Assembly (NCBI GenBank): GCA_002633005.1
Contig: NMRA01000268.1
Location: 130,585-194,584 of the forward strand
Direction of reading: 5' to 3'
Origin: Phoronis australis
Taxonomy: Eukaryota > Phoronida > Phoronidae
DNA: 64,000 bases
The position numbers and the translations under genes are program-made. This document shows positions 1-10,564 of this stretch, piece after piece; position 1 is the first letter of the stretch; each line of letters begins with the position of its first letter. The notes under the pieces were generated by a model that worked only from the letters and a program-made list of their open reading frames with translations, made no database searches and was not told where the DNA came from.

Positions 1-337
1 TTTGCTGACAGAAAGCTGTTGTGAAACAATAACTCGATTTTATATCCTATGGTCAGATGTTACGGGAATCTTTATTTAGATATTCATATACATAATTCGA
101 ATCATTGTTACTGTACAACTTTTGCTCTAACGGTTCTGTGGAAGGGTAATCGCGGCCCCCGATGAGCTCTTACATGTAAGTAGATTTGCAGTTTCGCGGC
201 TAATGCATCAGAATAACCAGGTGCACATTTTTTCCTTGACTCACTAGTATAGTTTTTCGTGACTGGGAGTTTTGCTGGTTGGTTTATGTTCGTGATGTCT
301 TCAGTTCGGCTGCGATGGGCCTGATAGGGTTCCGAGC

Positions 338-491
338 CACTGGCCGGGATAGCAAGCGTTTTGTGTGTTTAGCTATGTTCTGCTGTCTGTATTTCACGGA
401 CAAATAATTTGAATTTATCACTGGCCGGGATAGCAAGCGTTTTGTGTGTTTAGCTATGTTCTACTGTCTGTATTTCACGGACAAATAATTT
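338..491. repeat. Direct tandem duplication, period 81 bp
   Basis: Two near-identical copies start at 338 and 419. They share the stretch beginning CACTGGCCGGGATAGCAAGC and ending in ACAAATAATTT, with one G/A difference visible. The near identity suggests a recent local duplication. No open frame is associated with it. Confidence 0.9.
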
Positions 492-889
492 CATCACCGT
501 GTTGTGAACTGCTGAACAGACTGCATTTGAACCTCTGACGTCATTGGTTAATTTCAACACCTCCGTATGTCGTCAGGTAAAAGAGCTGTTCTTGCTGTTA
601 TCAAGTGAAACTACTCGATCTAAATTGATACAAACTTTGTTGTTTTTGGGTGGCATTCTCCTTTAAAGTGAATAAAATGGTTATGGATTGCATCATGTTC
701 AACGTAGCTGAAAGCACAAACGATGTCAATGAAAGTAGTACTACCTAGAGTTAATTTTGTTAAACACAACCTGTTCAAGTTGTCTGAAAATACGATGAAG
801 AGGTGTCTCTTTATATATACTTAAATGAATACACGAGTAGATTTCAGTGAGTTACGTAAACACATCTATTGGCAAAATTTTCATTTATA

Positions 890-1130
890 TACACAAAACG
901 TACCGAGAGTGGCGTACATGAAGTAACATCCCACGAGACATTATTCCGCGGTCTCGGTCGATACGCGGAATAAGGTCGAGTGGAATACTACTTCATGTAC
1001 TCCAATCGAGGTATGTTTTGTATTTATCTCATGCGCTTCGAATACCTAAGTTTCTTACATTTTTCGGCAGATTTTTCAAATACTTCACCCAGACTGTTCA
1101 CATGGCGGATCACATCCTATATGTATAGTC
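890..1130. repeat. Fold-back repeat, family E, 5' part of copy 1
   Basis: An imperfect inverted repeat spans 917-1001. The left arm runs from TACATGAAGTAACATCCCAC to ATTATTCCGCG and the right arm from CGCGGAATAAGG to ACTACTTCATGTA. A related sequence lies at about 49570-49730 (CATGTACCGAGCGTGG, then CCCACGAGACATTATT). The two copies stop matching near 1130 and resume near 2490. This looks like a non-autonomous DNA element interrupted by later DNA. Confidence 0.6.
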
Positions 1131-2490
1131 CGATTACCTCTCGTCGTCAGTCTCCAAAGGTCGTCCGCCATCTTGTTTCGCGTGCAGCGCTGCCACGCGG
1201 GACCTAGCGTTCCAATTTGGAACGCTCGTCTGCACGTTAGGTACTAACCTCTCGGGAGAAACACGCGTGGAAGAACTGAGACTAAAATTAATGCATTTAC
1301 CGACTGTTTTTTTGAGACCACTTAAAAACTTGTTGATTTTACTAATGCACTTTTTTGTTCATTTTCAGAAGATATTTTCGAAATTAAATTTTCTTCAGAC
1401 GGAACAAAAAGCAACCCAGGGATTGTTTATGCAATGTATCTATTTGTCCCAGGCACTAACCGACATCTGTTAGGCCAAAGGAAAAACGCAGCAGACAAAT
1501 GGAACACGCTGGGTGCTTAACAGTTTCGGCCCACGCCTTGGTCATCAAAATATTGTTCACTTGTTTTTTTATTGCAAAACACAGTACTGAACTCAACATT
1601 TATGTTGAAAATTTTGGTTAAAGCATTTTGAATTTATTTGAAGAAAATTAAAATACTTGAATTGATAGAGAATGGCCACCAATAAAGTAAAACATTGACT
1701 TTATTTCACTATATTGCATTTGTTACATACAACACAGCATGACATAATCAAAAATAAAAGAAGAGATTGAGCAATAAAATTCAAATGCAACTTGGGTATT
1801 TATTTATTTATTTATGAATGCAGAAGCCTGTTAAAGATGAGAAAAAATCAAACAATACAATTATGGGTAATTTATTAGAACAATTGTATCGAGGTTCAAT
1901 GATCAACTTCCGCCTACCAAGTCTCAAAGGCTTACAGTTCTGTTTTGGCTGACAAGGTGTTAACAGAGAATGAAGAGAAACTGAAAAGAAAAAGAAGGAC
2001 AGCAGAGATAAGTGATGTTAAGAACAACAAGAGCAAAAAGTCAAATAAAGAGGTCACAAATACAAAATAAGTAAGGTCTGCCTGGAATAAAACAATTGTG
2101 ATTTATTTTCCAGAACTGAAATTCTAAATCAATTTTAATCGATTTAAAAATCGATATCATACCAGTAAAACAGTTTGTGGTTGAAGTAGAGTTGCTGTAA
2201 ACCACTTTCCACTATTTTCTTGGCCTTTTTCTGTGTGGTTTTCTGTCCTTTCAAAAGGCGGCAGCACATGACGACCATAGGTGTCATTATAAAATGGCTG
2301 CCGAAAACCAATGCACAGTTGAACAACTCGGCTTAAGTAAAAGAAAACGTTTGAATCAACGAATACTATATATTTGTGAGAGTTAAATCAAGTCCTATTC
2401 AGATCATAACTTTGAAGTGGAATAATTGGGTGAGTAAGACAACAAGCCGGTTTTATGCTTAGGCGGACGACTATAGGGTTTCGGAGTGTA
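1131..2490. other. Segment interrupting repeat family E; no gene seen
   Basis: This stretch is absent at the matching point of the 49.6-kb copy, so it is probably an insertion. It holds a TATTTATTTATTTATT run near 1800 and short open frames without splice sites, codon bias or recognisable motifs. I see no gene in it. Confidence 0.35.
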
Positions 2491-3000
2491 TTTACTTGCG
2501 CGTTAGGTTGCAAGTTTTCTCTTGAAAAAGAAACAGTTTTAAAAGTAACGATTTATTTCTTGAAAAGAGGTAGCAAAGATGAAAACAACGGCAACTGAGC
2601 AGTGAACTTGTAATATCTCCTGGAAATAGTTAAAAAAACAACAATTTTTGATATTTTAATTTCCTAGGAATCGGCGCCTGAGTTGAAGACGATATAGTAG
2701 GCCTATTCAGCAATTGAAAACTGAGAGAAGGTGTCTTATAATTAACAGTTTTGTTCCAGATTTTACGTTTAGGGCCTGGTTGCATGTCGAGTGTTAGTTA
2801 CACTGTTGCAACTGTATTACTTTAAACTATATTCGGAAAGTTTGATGATCGAACCGGCTGAAGACGTCGAGTCGACATTGACCTACCTTTTGAACTTTCC
2901 ATGTCAGAGGTCGCTGTTGAAGTAGAGGTGAACACGGAATACTTTATTACATGGACGTATTTCCCTCGACAGATTCAACACGCGAGAGATAAAATTTCAG
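2491..3000. repeat. Dispersed repeat family E, 3' part of copy 1
   Basis: It matches 49745-49890 and 50945-51290 over several hundred bases. Shared landmarks are GAATCGGYGCCTGAGTTG, the CCTGGTTGCATG box, GAAAGTTTGATGATC, a TTGACCTACCTTTTGAAC block and CGTATTTCCCTCGACA. The two copies let one recognise insertions in each other. No coding potential is visible. Confidence 0.75.
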
Positions 3001-3694
3001 AACAAACGCATAGAAACTAAACGTCACTTCTTTCCTGAAAGTACTGTAATTTAACTTTAACACGGTAAATGTTTTGTTGAAAAACTCTCAATACGTACAC
3101 TGTGGAGTTTAAAAGATTTTTAAAACATTGGCTGTAAGCTTTCGTTCTCCATTTACATTTCGTCGGGAAACTTATAAATGAGCAACACTATGTGGAAAAT
3201 AAAACAACTTTATTGTTCAATCAAACATAAAACCGAATGCACTGAAGAAAACTCAGGGATGCTAATCTCCTCCGAAATTTCGTCTTTCGTTTGACGAATT
3301 ATTTCTATGAATGACGCATTGAAACTTAAAGCGGCAAGATTCCCGCCTTCATTCTCAACACTGGTCAATTTAGACCACATCGTTACGTCACTGACACGTT
3401 AGAGATAATTTCCAGGCTTAAAAAGAATTTGCTTGTTACCAGAATCTATAGGTTGGTTTTGTCACGACGTATCGTTTTATGCAAAAAGCAATGAAAATTT
3501 GTAAGCGCAATCTCAGAAGCTACATTTCAGTTACAAACAAGCTGATATGAGTTTTGTATCTGTAAGTGGCCTGAATCATATGTTGCCGTTTCTTGGACAG
3601 CACGGGATTAACAGCCACCTTAAGTGTCAGTATCCAAAAGTTGGATACCAGCAAGGATGGTGAATGTTTGTCGTACGTATCAAAGTTGTTGAGG

Positions 3695-4681
3695 TTAGAT
3701 GACCTGTAATACATTCACTCTGTTCCTGGTAATGCGTCGTTTGACAAGGTCACGTAAGTTTGAACTCAGGGAAAACATCACGACTGGGTTGACAATACAC
3801 GAACAATTGTAGATTATTCCACCGGCATCCAAGACTATCGTTGTCACTCCTGGTCCCCACTGAGTAAATATGCTGCTGGCACACGTGAACACTATTAGAG
3901 GCAAGACACAAGCAGTTCTGCCGCCTAAGATAATCATGGATGACCTAGTTAGTTTCTTGTTACGCTTCTTGGCCATCGCTATTATCCTCGGATTGTCGTT
4001 TGAAATTGCAAAGCAAATTCGCTTTCGTATCAGCTTTAATGTCCAAATGTAAAAGAGGAAAGACAAAATCAGAGGCACAATGAACGTTACAACGTACATA
4101 AGAGGAATGAATATTGGGTCGAACAGTAAATCCACTAGACATTTCGTTAAAGATGGTGCGTAACTTTTCGGGACTACAACGTAGAGGATTTGCGCTATCG
4201 GTGTTACGACAGAGGTTATGAAGAGAACGACAAGCAGGCATCTGGTTTTGTTGACACTCAATATCTGCGAGTGCTTAAGGGGCCACTTTGCCATACATAA
4301 CCTCTCCAATGCTATCAGTAGCTGAATTAACGGTGAATACATGTATGGTAGAAGGAAAATGAAATATGCAGTAAGGTGAAGTGAAGGGGTTTTACAGAAT
4401 GACACTAAGAGTTTTTGCGAGGCCAGGATGGTGACAGTTGCTAAATCGATAGGTAGCGAAACCGAAGAAAGCAACAAATCACACACCGTTAGTGACTTAA
4501 TCAGTAGCGCGGAAGAACCTTTCAGAATTTTGCTTTTCATCAGTATGCAGAGAAGAAGTCCATTGAACGTCAGAGACGTCGTAATTATCGTGAACTTCAG
4601 GACAACGTTCGTCCATTTCCAGTACAGGAGGCTCGGCAATACGTTGTCGTCCGAATGTGTTGTGTTATTGGCATCTGACAT
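3695..4681 (-). CDS. Rhodopsin-class (class A) G-protein-coupled receptor, single coding exon
   Basis: A 328-residue seven-helix protein, taken from the first true ATG at 4681 in the frame (upstream in-frame codons have no ATG). The N-terminus is short, with Asn-Asn-Thr-Thr glycosylation sites. Class A landmarks are Asn40 in TM1, Asp68 in TM2 (SLTVCDLLLS), Cys96 at the top of TM3 and Cys181 in loop 2 as the usual disulfide pair, Pro203 in TM5, Pro261 in TM6 (ACVLPLIVF) and Asn298-Pro299 in TM7. The TM3 end reads Glu-Arg-Leu (126-128) instead of Asp-Arg-Tyr. TM6 has CVLP rather than CWxP, and TM7 has NPVVM rather than NPxxY. The tail is short and basic. The length and intronless coding exon are typical of invertebrate orphan or chemosensory-type class A receptors. 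The ligand cannot be assigned. A 5' UTR intron is possible (CTTGCAG precedes the frame near 4805). No close polyadenylation signal was seen. Confidence 0.9.
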   Translation of the reverse strand: MSDANNTTHSDDNVLPSLLYWKWTNVVLKFTIITTSLTFNGLLLCILMKSKILKGSSALLIKSLTVCDLLLSSVSLPIDLATVTILASQKLLVSFCKTPSLHLTAYFIFLLPYMYSPLIQLLIALERLCMAKWPLKHSQILSVNKTRCLLVVLFITSVVTPIAQILYVVVPKSYAPSLTKCLVDLLFDPIFIPLMYVVTFIVPLILSFLFYIWTLKLIRKRICFAISNDNPRIIAMAKKRNKKLTRSSMIILGGRTACVLPLIVFTCASSIFTQWGPGVTTIVLDAGGIIYNCSCIVNPVVMFSLSSNLRDLVKRRITRNRVNVLQVI

Positions 4682-4813
4682 CCTGATGTCGCCTGTAAAG
4701 GTAATCGTTGTATAAATATCACTACGATAAAACAAAATAAAGTTTATCGAAAGTAGGTGATCATGGACCAAGGCCTTTTTGTGGACACCAGTTAGAGACT
4801 GCAAGGTCGACAC

Positions 4814-6110
4814 GCGAGTTTGGAGATTTCTTCAGTTATCGTGAATTCGGGTCTACATGTAATCTTTGTACTCGAAATAAACTTTGAAATTATTTTAAAC
4901 ACGCTTTCTTCCACTCTAATGCGAACACATGATAAATGTACTATATAGTTCTAGGCTCGAACATGTTGTGGTTTCCCCGGATGGCTTGCTAATCCTTATT
5001 TGCACTTGATGACCCCAGCGTTATTTCCATACATTTGAATGCAAACTCGAAATCATGAGCTTTTACTTGCTTGAAATTTCAATTTTATACTGGGGAACTA
5101 TCCCGGTAGATGGAGTGGCTGTGACGCGGCGAACTGGGGATACAGAGTTCGATCAGAGAGGAGGACTACAAAAATTTGGAGAGCAAAACACGTCTTTATT
5201 ATGCCAAACATTCTTGTTTATTTATTCAACGCTGCTGCGAGCGAGGCTAGCATCACGCATGGCTATCACCAACACCAAACATTTCCCGGATCTTTCCCTG
5301 TTCAAGTAACAACAAACTCGTTTCGAACTTTCATGCAGTTTCTTGGGTCTCTATCCTACTCTTCACTAAAATTTCATGGTCAAAAATTCGAAACGAATCC
5401 GTTGTTGGAGTTCTCATACAGGGTTCTTCTGTCGTATTTGCTCCGTAGTCAGTGGGCCACCAGCTGTAGGAGCCTTAACAGGTATCGTGAGTACTTCTAC
5501 CGGACAACTGTATTTTACCTTTTTTCCACCTCCTTCATGTGTAATTTACCAATAAGTTTGGTGAAAAATGACAAAATTTTGAAGTTTGGTGTTCGCGCAG
5601 AATGCGTCATTATTGATAAAAATATTGTCTAAGGCATTTGAACAGACACATGTTAACATCATTGGTTCTACAGAAGAAGTAAAACGATCAAATTAGGTCA
5701 GAATAGCAGTAAGCTCTTTAAAATATCGGACAAGGATATTTTATTAACAAAACGTAGGATAACAGCTGCTCTCAATTCTGGATGAGCGTATATTTATGTA
5801 TGGTGTGTAACTCTGACATCATATAAACGGCAATACACCCGGATGTAAGGCTTCACTAGGGAGTAGAATTACACCACTTCCAGAGGTCGCGTAAACGTAA
5901 ATTTACACTGGTGTGAATATACACCTGCCGCATGTGAACGCTACTTAAAATTGCGCATGGCTGTAAAAGGAAGATCTCTCCTCCAAAATTCCATTACAAG
6001 GGTTCTATTGTGATCCCGTCACTTCTTAAAGCAATACCACTTCACTTTAAATGTCCAAAACATCTGTTGTCATGTATGTGGTTTAATGTGGTCTTTTATT
6101 GAAATAGTGC
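4814..6110. other. No supported gene; overlapping unsupported frames
   Basis: Two overlapping forward frames lie at 5055-5632, the longer about 143 codons. Neither has splice sites, a signal peptide or a recognisable motif. They lie upstream of the receptor, which reads in the opposite direction. I treat this as intergenic. Confidence 0.4.
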
Positions 6111-6113
6111 TCA

Positions 6114-6204
6114 TGCTGCTGCTGCTGCTGCTGCGGCTGCTGCTGCTGCTGCGGCTGCTGCTGCTGCTGTTTCTCCTGCTGTTGCGGCTGCTGTTGTTGC
6201 GGCT
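6114..6204. repeat. GCT/GCG trinucleotide microsatellite
   Basis: About 90 bases of GCT units interspersed with GCG and GTT. It would read as Ala, Leu or Cys runs forward and Ser, Ala or Gln runs in reverse. No exon boundaries flank it, so it is probably noncoding. Confidence 0.9.
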
Positions 6205-6564
6205 TTGGGGTGAAACTTTCACGTTTTCTTATGCCACGATTTCACTGGATATGCACCATCCCTAAGATGTGCAACAGGCATACGTCATCAGGACAACTCA
6301 GTTTTTCGGTTCAGTTTGCAAAATTCGTTGTTCACACTGAACTCTGAATTTCCAAAGGACAATAGGCATACGTCACAGAACACGACCATCTTGTGTTTAC
6401 ATCACTAGTACAATAATCAGTGTCACTAATCAATCACTCAAAATCATCGAATGCTAGAACGACTTTGTTGAAACAAATCTTGAAAGATATTTCGGACACG
6501 ACTATGCGACTTCCATGGGTACGACTGCTAGACGTCACAAGTGGTAACGCCCAAATTTATCGTT

Positions 6565-6718
6565 CAGGGCCCGGTTGCATAAAAGTTATATGCCTTATAG
6601 CAACAATGACGTCGTGTTATCACGCGTCATGTTGCCTTGTCAAACAATGCTACTGACGTTATGCACCAATCAAACTTATCCAGTGGGTAATTTTCAAGTT
6701 TTATGCAATCCAGCCCTG
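6565..6718. mobile_element. MITE, 'GGGCCCGGTTGCATAAAA' family, copy 1
   Basis: The edges are inverted: CAGGGCCCGGTTGCATAAAA on the left and TTTTATGCAATCCAGCCCTG on the right. The interior contains CAACAATGACGTCGTGTTAT. Related copies lie at 43014-43169 and 47918-48004, and the terminal motif recurs at 2775 and 51050. It has no coding capacity. Confidence 0.75.
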
Positions 6719-6719
6719 G

Positions 6720-8427
6720 TGTGAAACTTTTTCGAGAAATGACCTTTCGCGCAGTGGGACTATTCGACGTGGTGTCGCTGCTGTGCTAGTGGTGATTGAA
6801 TTGCGCATGCGTCGCTGTCTGCATGTAAACAGATGGTAAAAAGACGGGATTGTTATCAAAATACGTCGTCGCGCTAAGCCTTATTTTTGCTATTTTCCTG
6901 GATGAAAATCTTCGAAAGGGGGTCACAAATTCTCAAAAGATCTAAGATTACTACAGGCGTGGAGAATTGCGGTCAAAAGGGTCAACCAAGTGACACAAAG
7001 TGTGTGGATGCCGAAGCCTCACTCCCCGTGTGTGTGCTCTATGCATTTCCATTGAGAAACTACAAAATCACGTTACTTGGTAAGTTTTAAGCAATTATGT
7101 TTCTATCGACATCGCTCAGTGATGTTATCCCCACCAGTTACCCCACTGAATAACAGGTTTATTCAGTGGAACTAAGTGTTTCTCTTCAGAAACTCACCCG
7201 GGACTCGGATGGTAGGCTAGCAGCACAAATTGTCCTGTGTGGGAGTACTCACAATATAAGAGGTGTATGGGACGTGCCACTCAGAAGTCAAGGGTGACAT
7301 TTTAACAGCAGTTAGTTTACAAAACTATAATATGCCCAATAAAATTCTCTAGATGAATAAGTTTTCTTTATTTTATAACGGACCCCACCACAATTACTAC
7401 CAGATTATAGTTACAGAATTAACATGAATGAGCCATTCAGTAAATCCATAACATTGCATTAGAATAAATTTTGACACCTAGAATGAACTTTATTTGTTGA
7501 GCTCAGAAACACGTTTTAGGTGTCATGAAAAAAAACACATCCTTAAATCAATTTTAGCCTGTTTCACATATTTTAATTCAGATATTAAATAAGGATTAGG
7601 CACAAAGATTATTAGTTTCTACATATAAACATGAATATAAAATGTCAAGTAAGTTCTGCCTTTAAAAGGTAGTTTTGTATTGTGTTTTCCTTTATAATTT
7701 GCTAATATTTCTCTGACTATTCTGTTACAGATGAGAGAAAACGACTGAAACCAGCTGCCTTACCGTCTATTTTACCTTTCGACAAAGTGAAAAGCAGTCT
7801 TTCAGCAATAACCTGACGAAATTGAACATTTCAATTCAGAAAGTCAGCCCTTTATATCCCTGATTGGGAAAATTACAATTGTTTTTAATAAATAATGTTC
7901 ATTATTGTTTATTTTCGAATCTTGTGCACAGCAGATTCTTATCGAGCTAGCTACGATATAAAACATACTTTGCTTGCATGTGGAACTTTTGTTATAGACA
8001 AGTTAACACAAAACTTAAAACTGTTCAAAAGCCTTCTTGAGAAAGCCCCGAAAATAGTTTCACACATAAACAAATCAAATGCAATCAAAAGGAATACTAC
8101 TTCGTTTTGATCGCGGACATTTCTATAGGTCAACAGGAAAATGACAATTCGCAAGCGTAATTGGTAATCACTTCAGCTTTATAAAGAAGCAGCACAACAG
8201 CACTGTATGGGGTTTTAAAACTCAAGAAATATTGTGGTTTGAATAATAAGTGACAAACTTGCCTGTTGGTGAAGTATTTATTCGATCACCAAAGTTTAAC
8301 ATTAACGGGCTTTTTACTGACAATAAGACAATCGATGCAGTCCCTGAATGTCATATCCGCACAGTACGTATCAAGTTGAAAAGTTTTTACTAGTAGTATA
8401 AAGCCTTTCTTCTGAAAGGAAAAGTTA
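6720..8427. other. Intergenic, nothing firm
   Basis: Only short frames (60-71 codons) in AT-rich sequence are present. I found no exon with paired splice sites, no RNA gene and no clear repeat structure. Confidence 0.4.
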
Positions 8428-8867
8428 ATGTCACTCAGTGAGAAAGGACAGGTATTTATACCAGATGCTTTTGGTTTTCATTACACTGCCAAGGCTGTTC
8501 AAAGCCCCTTCCATCCATTACACCGTCAAGTGAAGACTGCACTTGACAGGTGCGTGAACTCCGTCCCTGCAACAGAAACTTATGGACTTCGTCCTAGACC
8601 TTTTCGCAATGCCTCCCACCAAAGACTTAGCAGGTGCTCGTGGACTGTCGCTGCTGTTAACGCAACCATGTGTCTCATCGGCGAACACATGATCGCGCAA
8701 GTTGCTGCTTGGCTGCCAGTACAAGAACTTGGTGAGGAACCGAATGTCATCATTGCTTTCAACAGGGAAGCTCGGGAATGGCCTCCTGGAGTAGCCCAAG
8801 CATTGTGCCGTCAGCAATGGCGTGATCTTGGCGGTATTAATGCCATCATTGTAGCAACTGATGGATC
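8428..8867 (+). CDS. Partial unrecognised open frame, truncated by assembly gap
   Basis: The frame opens at ATG 8428 and stays open for about 146 codons into the gap at 8868. It is richer in GC than the surrounding DNA. Residues near the 3' end read EPNVIIAFNREAREWPPGVA. I do not recognise the family. The reverse strand is also open for about 99 codons here, which weakens the coding claim. The sequence resuming after the gap cannot be joined with confidence. It may be a gene exon or a transposon-derived frame. Confidence 0.35.
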
Positions 8868-9311
8868 NNNNNNNNNNNNNNNNNNNNNNNNNNNNNNNNN
8901 NNNNNNNNNNNNNNNNNNNNNNNNNNNNNNNNNNNNNNNNNNNNNNNNNNNNNNNNNNNNNNNNNNNNNNNNNNNNNNNNNNNNNNNNNNNNNNNNNNNN
9001 NNNNNNNNNNNNNNNNNNNNNNNNNNNNNNNNNNNNNNNNNNNNNNNNNNNNNNNNNNNNNNNNNNNNNNNNNNNNNNNNNNNNNNNNNNNNNNNNNNNN
9101 NNNNNNNNNNNNNNNNNNNNNNNNNNNNNNNNNNNNNNNNNNNNNNNNNNNNNNNNNNNNNNNNNNNNNNNNNNNNNNNNNNNNNNNNNNNNNNNNNNNN
9201 NNNNNNNNNNNNNNNNNNNNNNNNNNNNNNNNNNNNNNNNNNNNNNNNNNNNNNNNNNNNNNNNNNNNNNNNNNNNNNNNNNNNNNNNNNNNNNNNNNNN
9301 NNNNNNNNNNN
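8868..9311. other. Assembly gap (run of N, 444 bases)
   Basis: All bases are N. Any translation through it is meaningless. The right edge begins with a short tandem repeat, ACAGGTATT repeated twice, which may have caused the assembly break. Confidence 0.99.
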
Positions 9312-10424
9312 ACAGGTATTACAGGTATTACACTGGGATCGAGTTTCAATGGCCTACACAAGCACTTATAAAAAGGTCCAGTTTAGGCAAATGGCTTTCC
9401 TTAATGTAACCTCATTCAGCCTCAATAAAGTCCACAATTAGATCCTTGAAGATAAACACAACATATCACTTGACTCGCTTTGTGCCTAAAATCTGACCCT
9501 GAACTAGACCAGAGTGTCACTAGGTCTTCTTTAGCTTCAGTTCCTCATTTTTGCTTTCAGGAAAGGAAATAAACTATTGTTGTCCACACATGACCCATTG
9601 CCTATGAAAGGGCATCCTCACCAATGAGGCTGGCTGGTGTAATAGTCAGATATAGTTCCTCTTCACACACAAACAATCCACTGGAACATTTTCGTATGGT
9701 AACTTAGTACTGCGAATCACATTTCTCCAGGACCACTTTCGTGTACATTGTGCCATGCACCACTGCTGGTGTGTGGACGACGTGCTGTGGAAAAAGAAAG
9801 GAATAAAAAGCTTGTCTATGTTGCGGCTTGAAGTGGCCTTAAAAATTTGACTGAACCTGGATCAACAGTTGAAACGTGAATAATTAAGAACGTTAGTTTG
9901 GGTTAAAAATGTTGACCTTGTTTTTCAAAAATATGATATGGTAGCTGCTTTACAATGTCACACATAATTAAATAATTACTATTTCCAGAAATCATTCCAA
10001 ACATTAATAATACTGCTTTGATTTACGAAAAGATCCCGAGTGCTACGTCAAGTATCGTAACGCACATCAGTCATCACAGCAAACATCACACTGGCGACTG
10101 CAGCGAAGTCGCCATCGACCAGTACCTCAATTAACAGGTATCGGTATTGTTAACATGGAATAGTCGTTGAAATAATCACAAACCTTACCTTTGTATAAGG
10201 TCATGCTTACTTCCTGTCATAGAAGCACCCTTTTCACGCAATCTGAGATTCAGTTGGCACAGCTGCAAGCTATTTCACCATGTATTTAATGAGCTCACGA
10301 AATCGAGTCTGCTTAATCTAACACCACACAAGCGCGCTCTCTGTCGCTTTGGTTGTGATTGCACTAATAGTTTTGTATGCATTGAGAACAGGAAAACTAG
10401 TGTTTTGTAAGTCTACCAGTCTCC
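9312..10424. other. Intergenic, nothing firm
   Basis: There is no frame with coding character, no RNA gene and no repeat I could pair within the window. Confidence 0.4.
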
Positions 10425-10564
10425 CGTTCAGTAACGCTAGGACCTCGCTAAAAAGCAAGACTTCTCGAATTTACGTGAGATAGTGCGGTTTATTTTAAAT
10501 GAGAACTCGTGACTTTGGTTAGATTTTAGCTAGACCCTAGTGTAGGTCCTAGCATTGCTGAACG
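10425..10564. mobile_element. MITE with CGTTCAGTAACGCTAGGACC termini, copy 1
   Basis: The left terminus is CGTTCAGTAACGCTAGGACC and the right is GGTCCTAGCATTGCTGAACG, giving roughly 20-bp inverted ends. A second copy, in opposite orientation and of similar length, sits at 38324-38468. A few bases outside the ends (CTCC on one side, CACACC on the other) also match, so the true element may extend slightly further. It is noncoding. Confidence 0.8.

Noticed and set aside
3870-4715. Frames on the opposite strand or shifted within the receptor gene
   Set aside because: They are shadows of the seven-helix coding frame.
5055-5632. 143-codon forward frame upstream of the receptor
   Set aside because: It overlaps another frame and has no signal peptide, domain, splice sites or compositional support.
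6114-6204. Polyglutamine or polyalanine protein exon
   Set aside because: The trinucleotide run is not embedded in an open frame with splice borders.
8846-9409. Frames spanning the run of N
   Set aside because: Most of each frame is unknown sequence and cannot support a gene.
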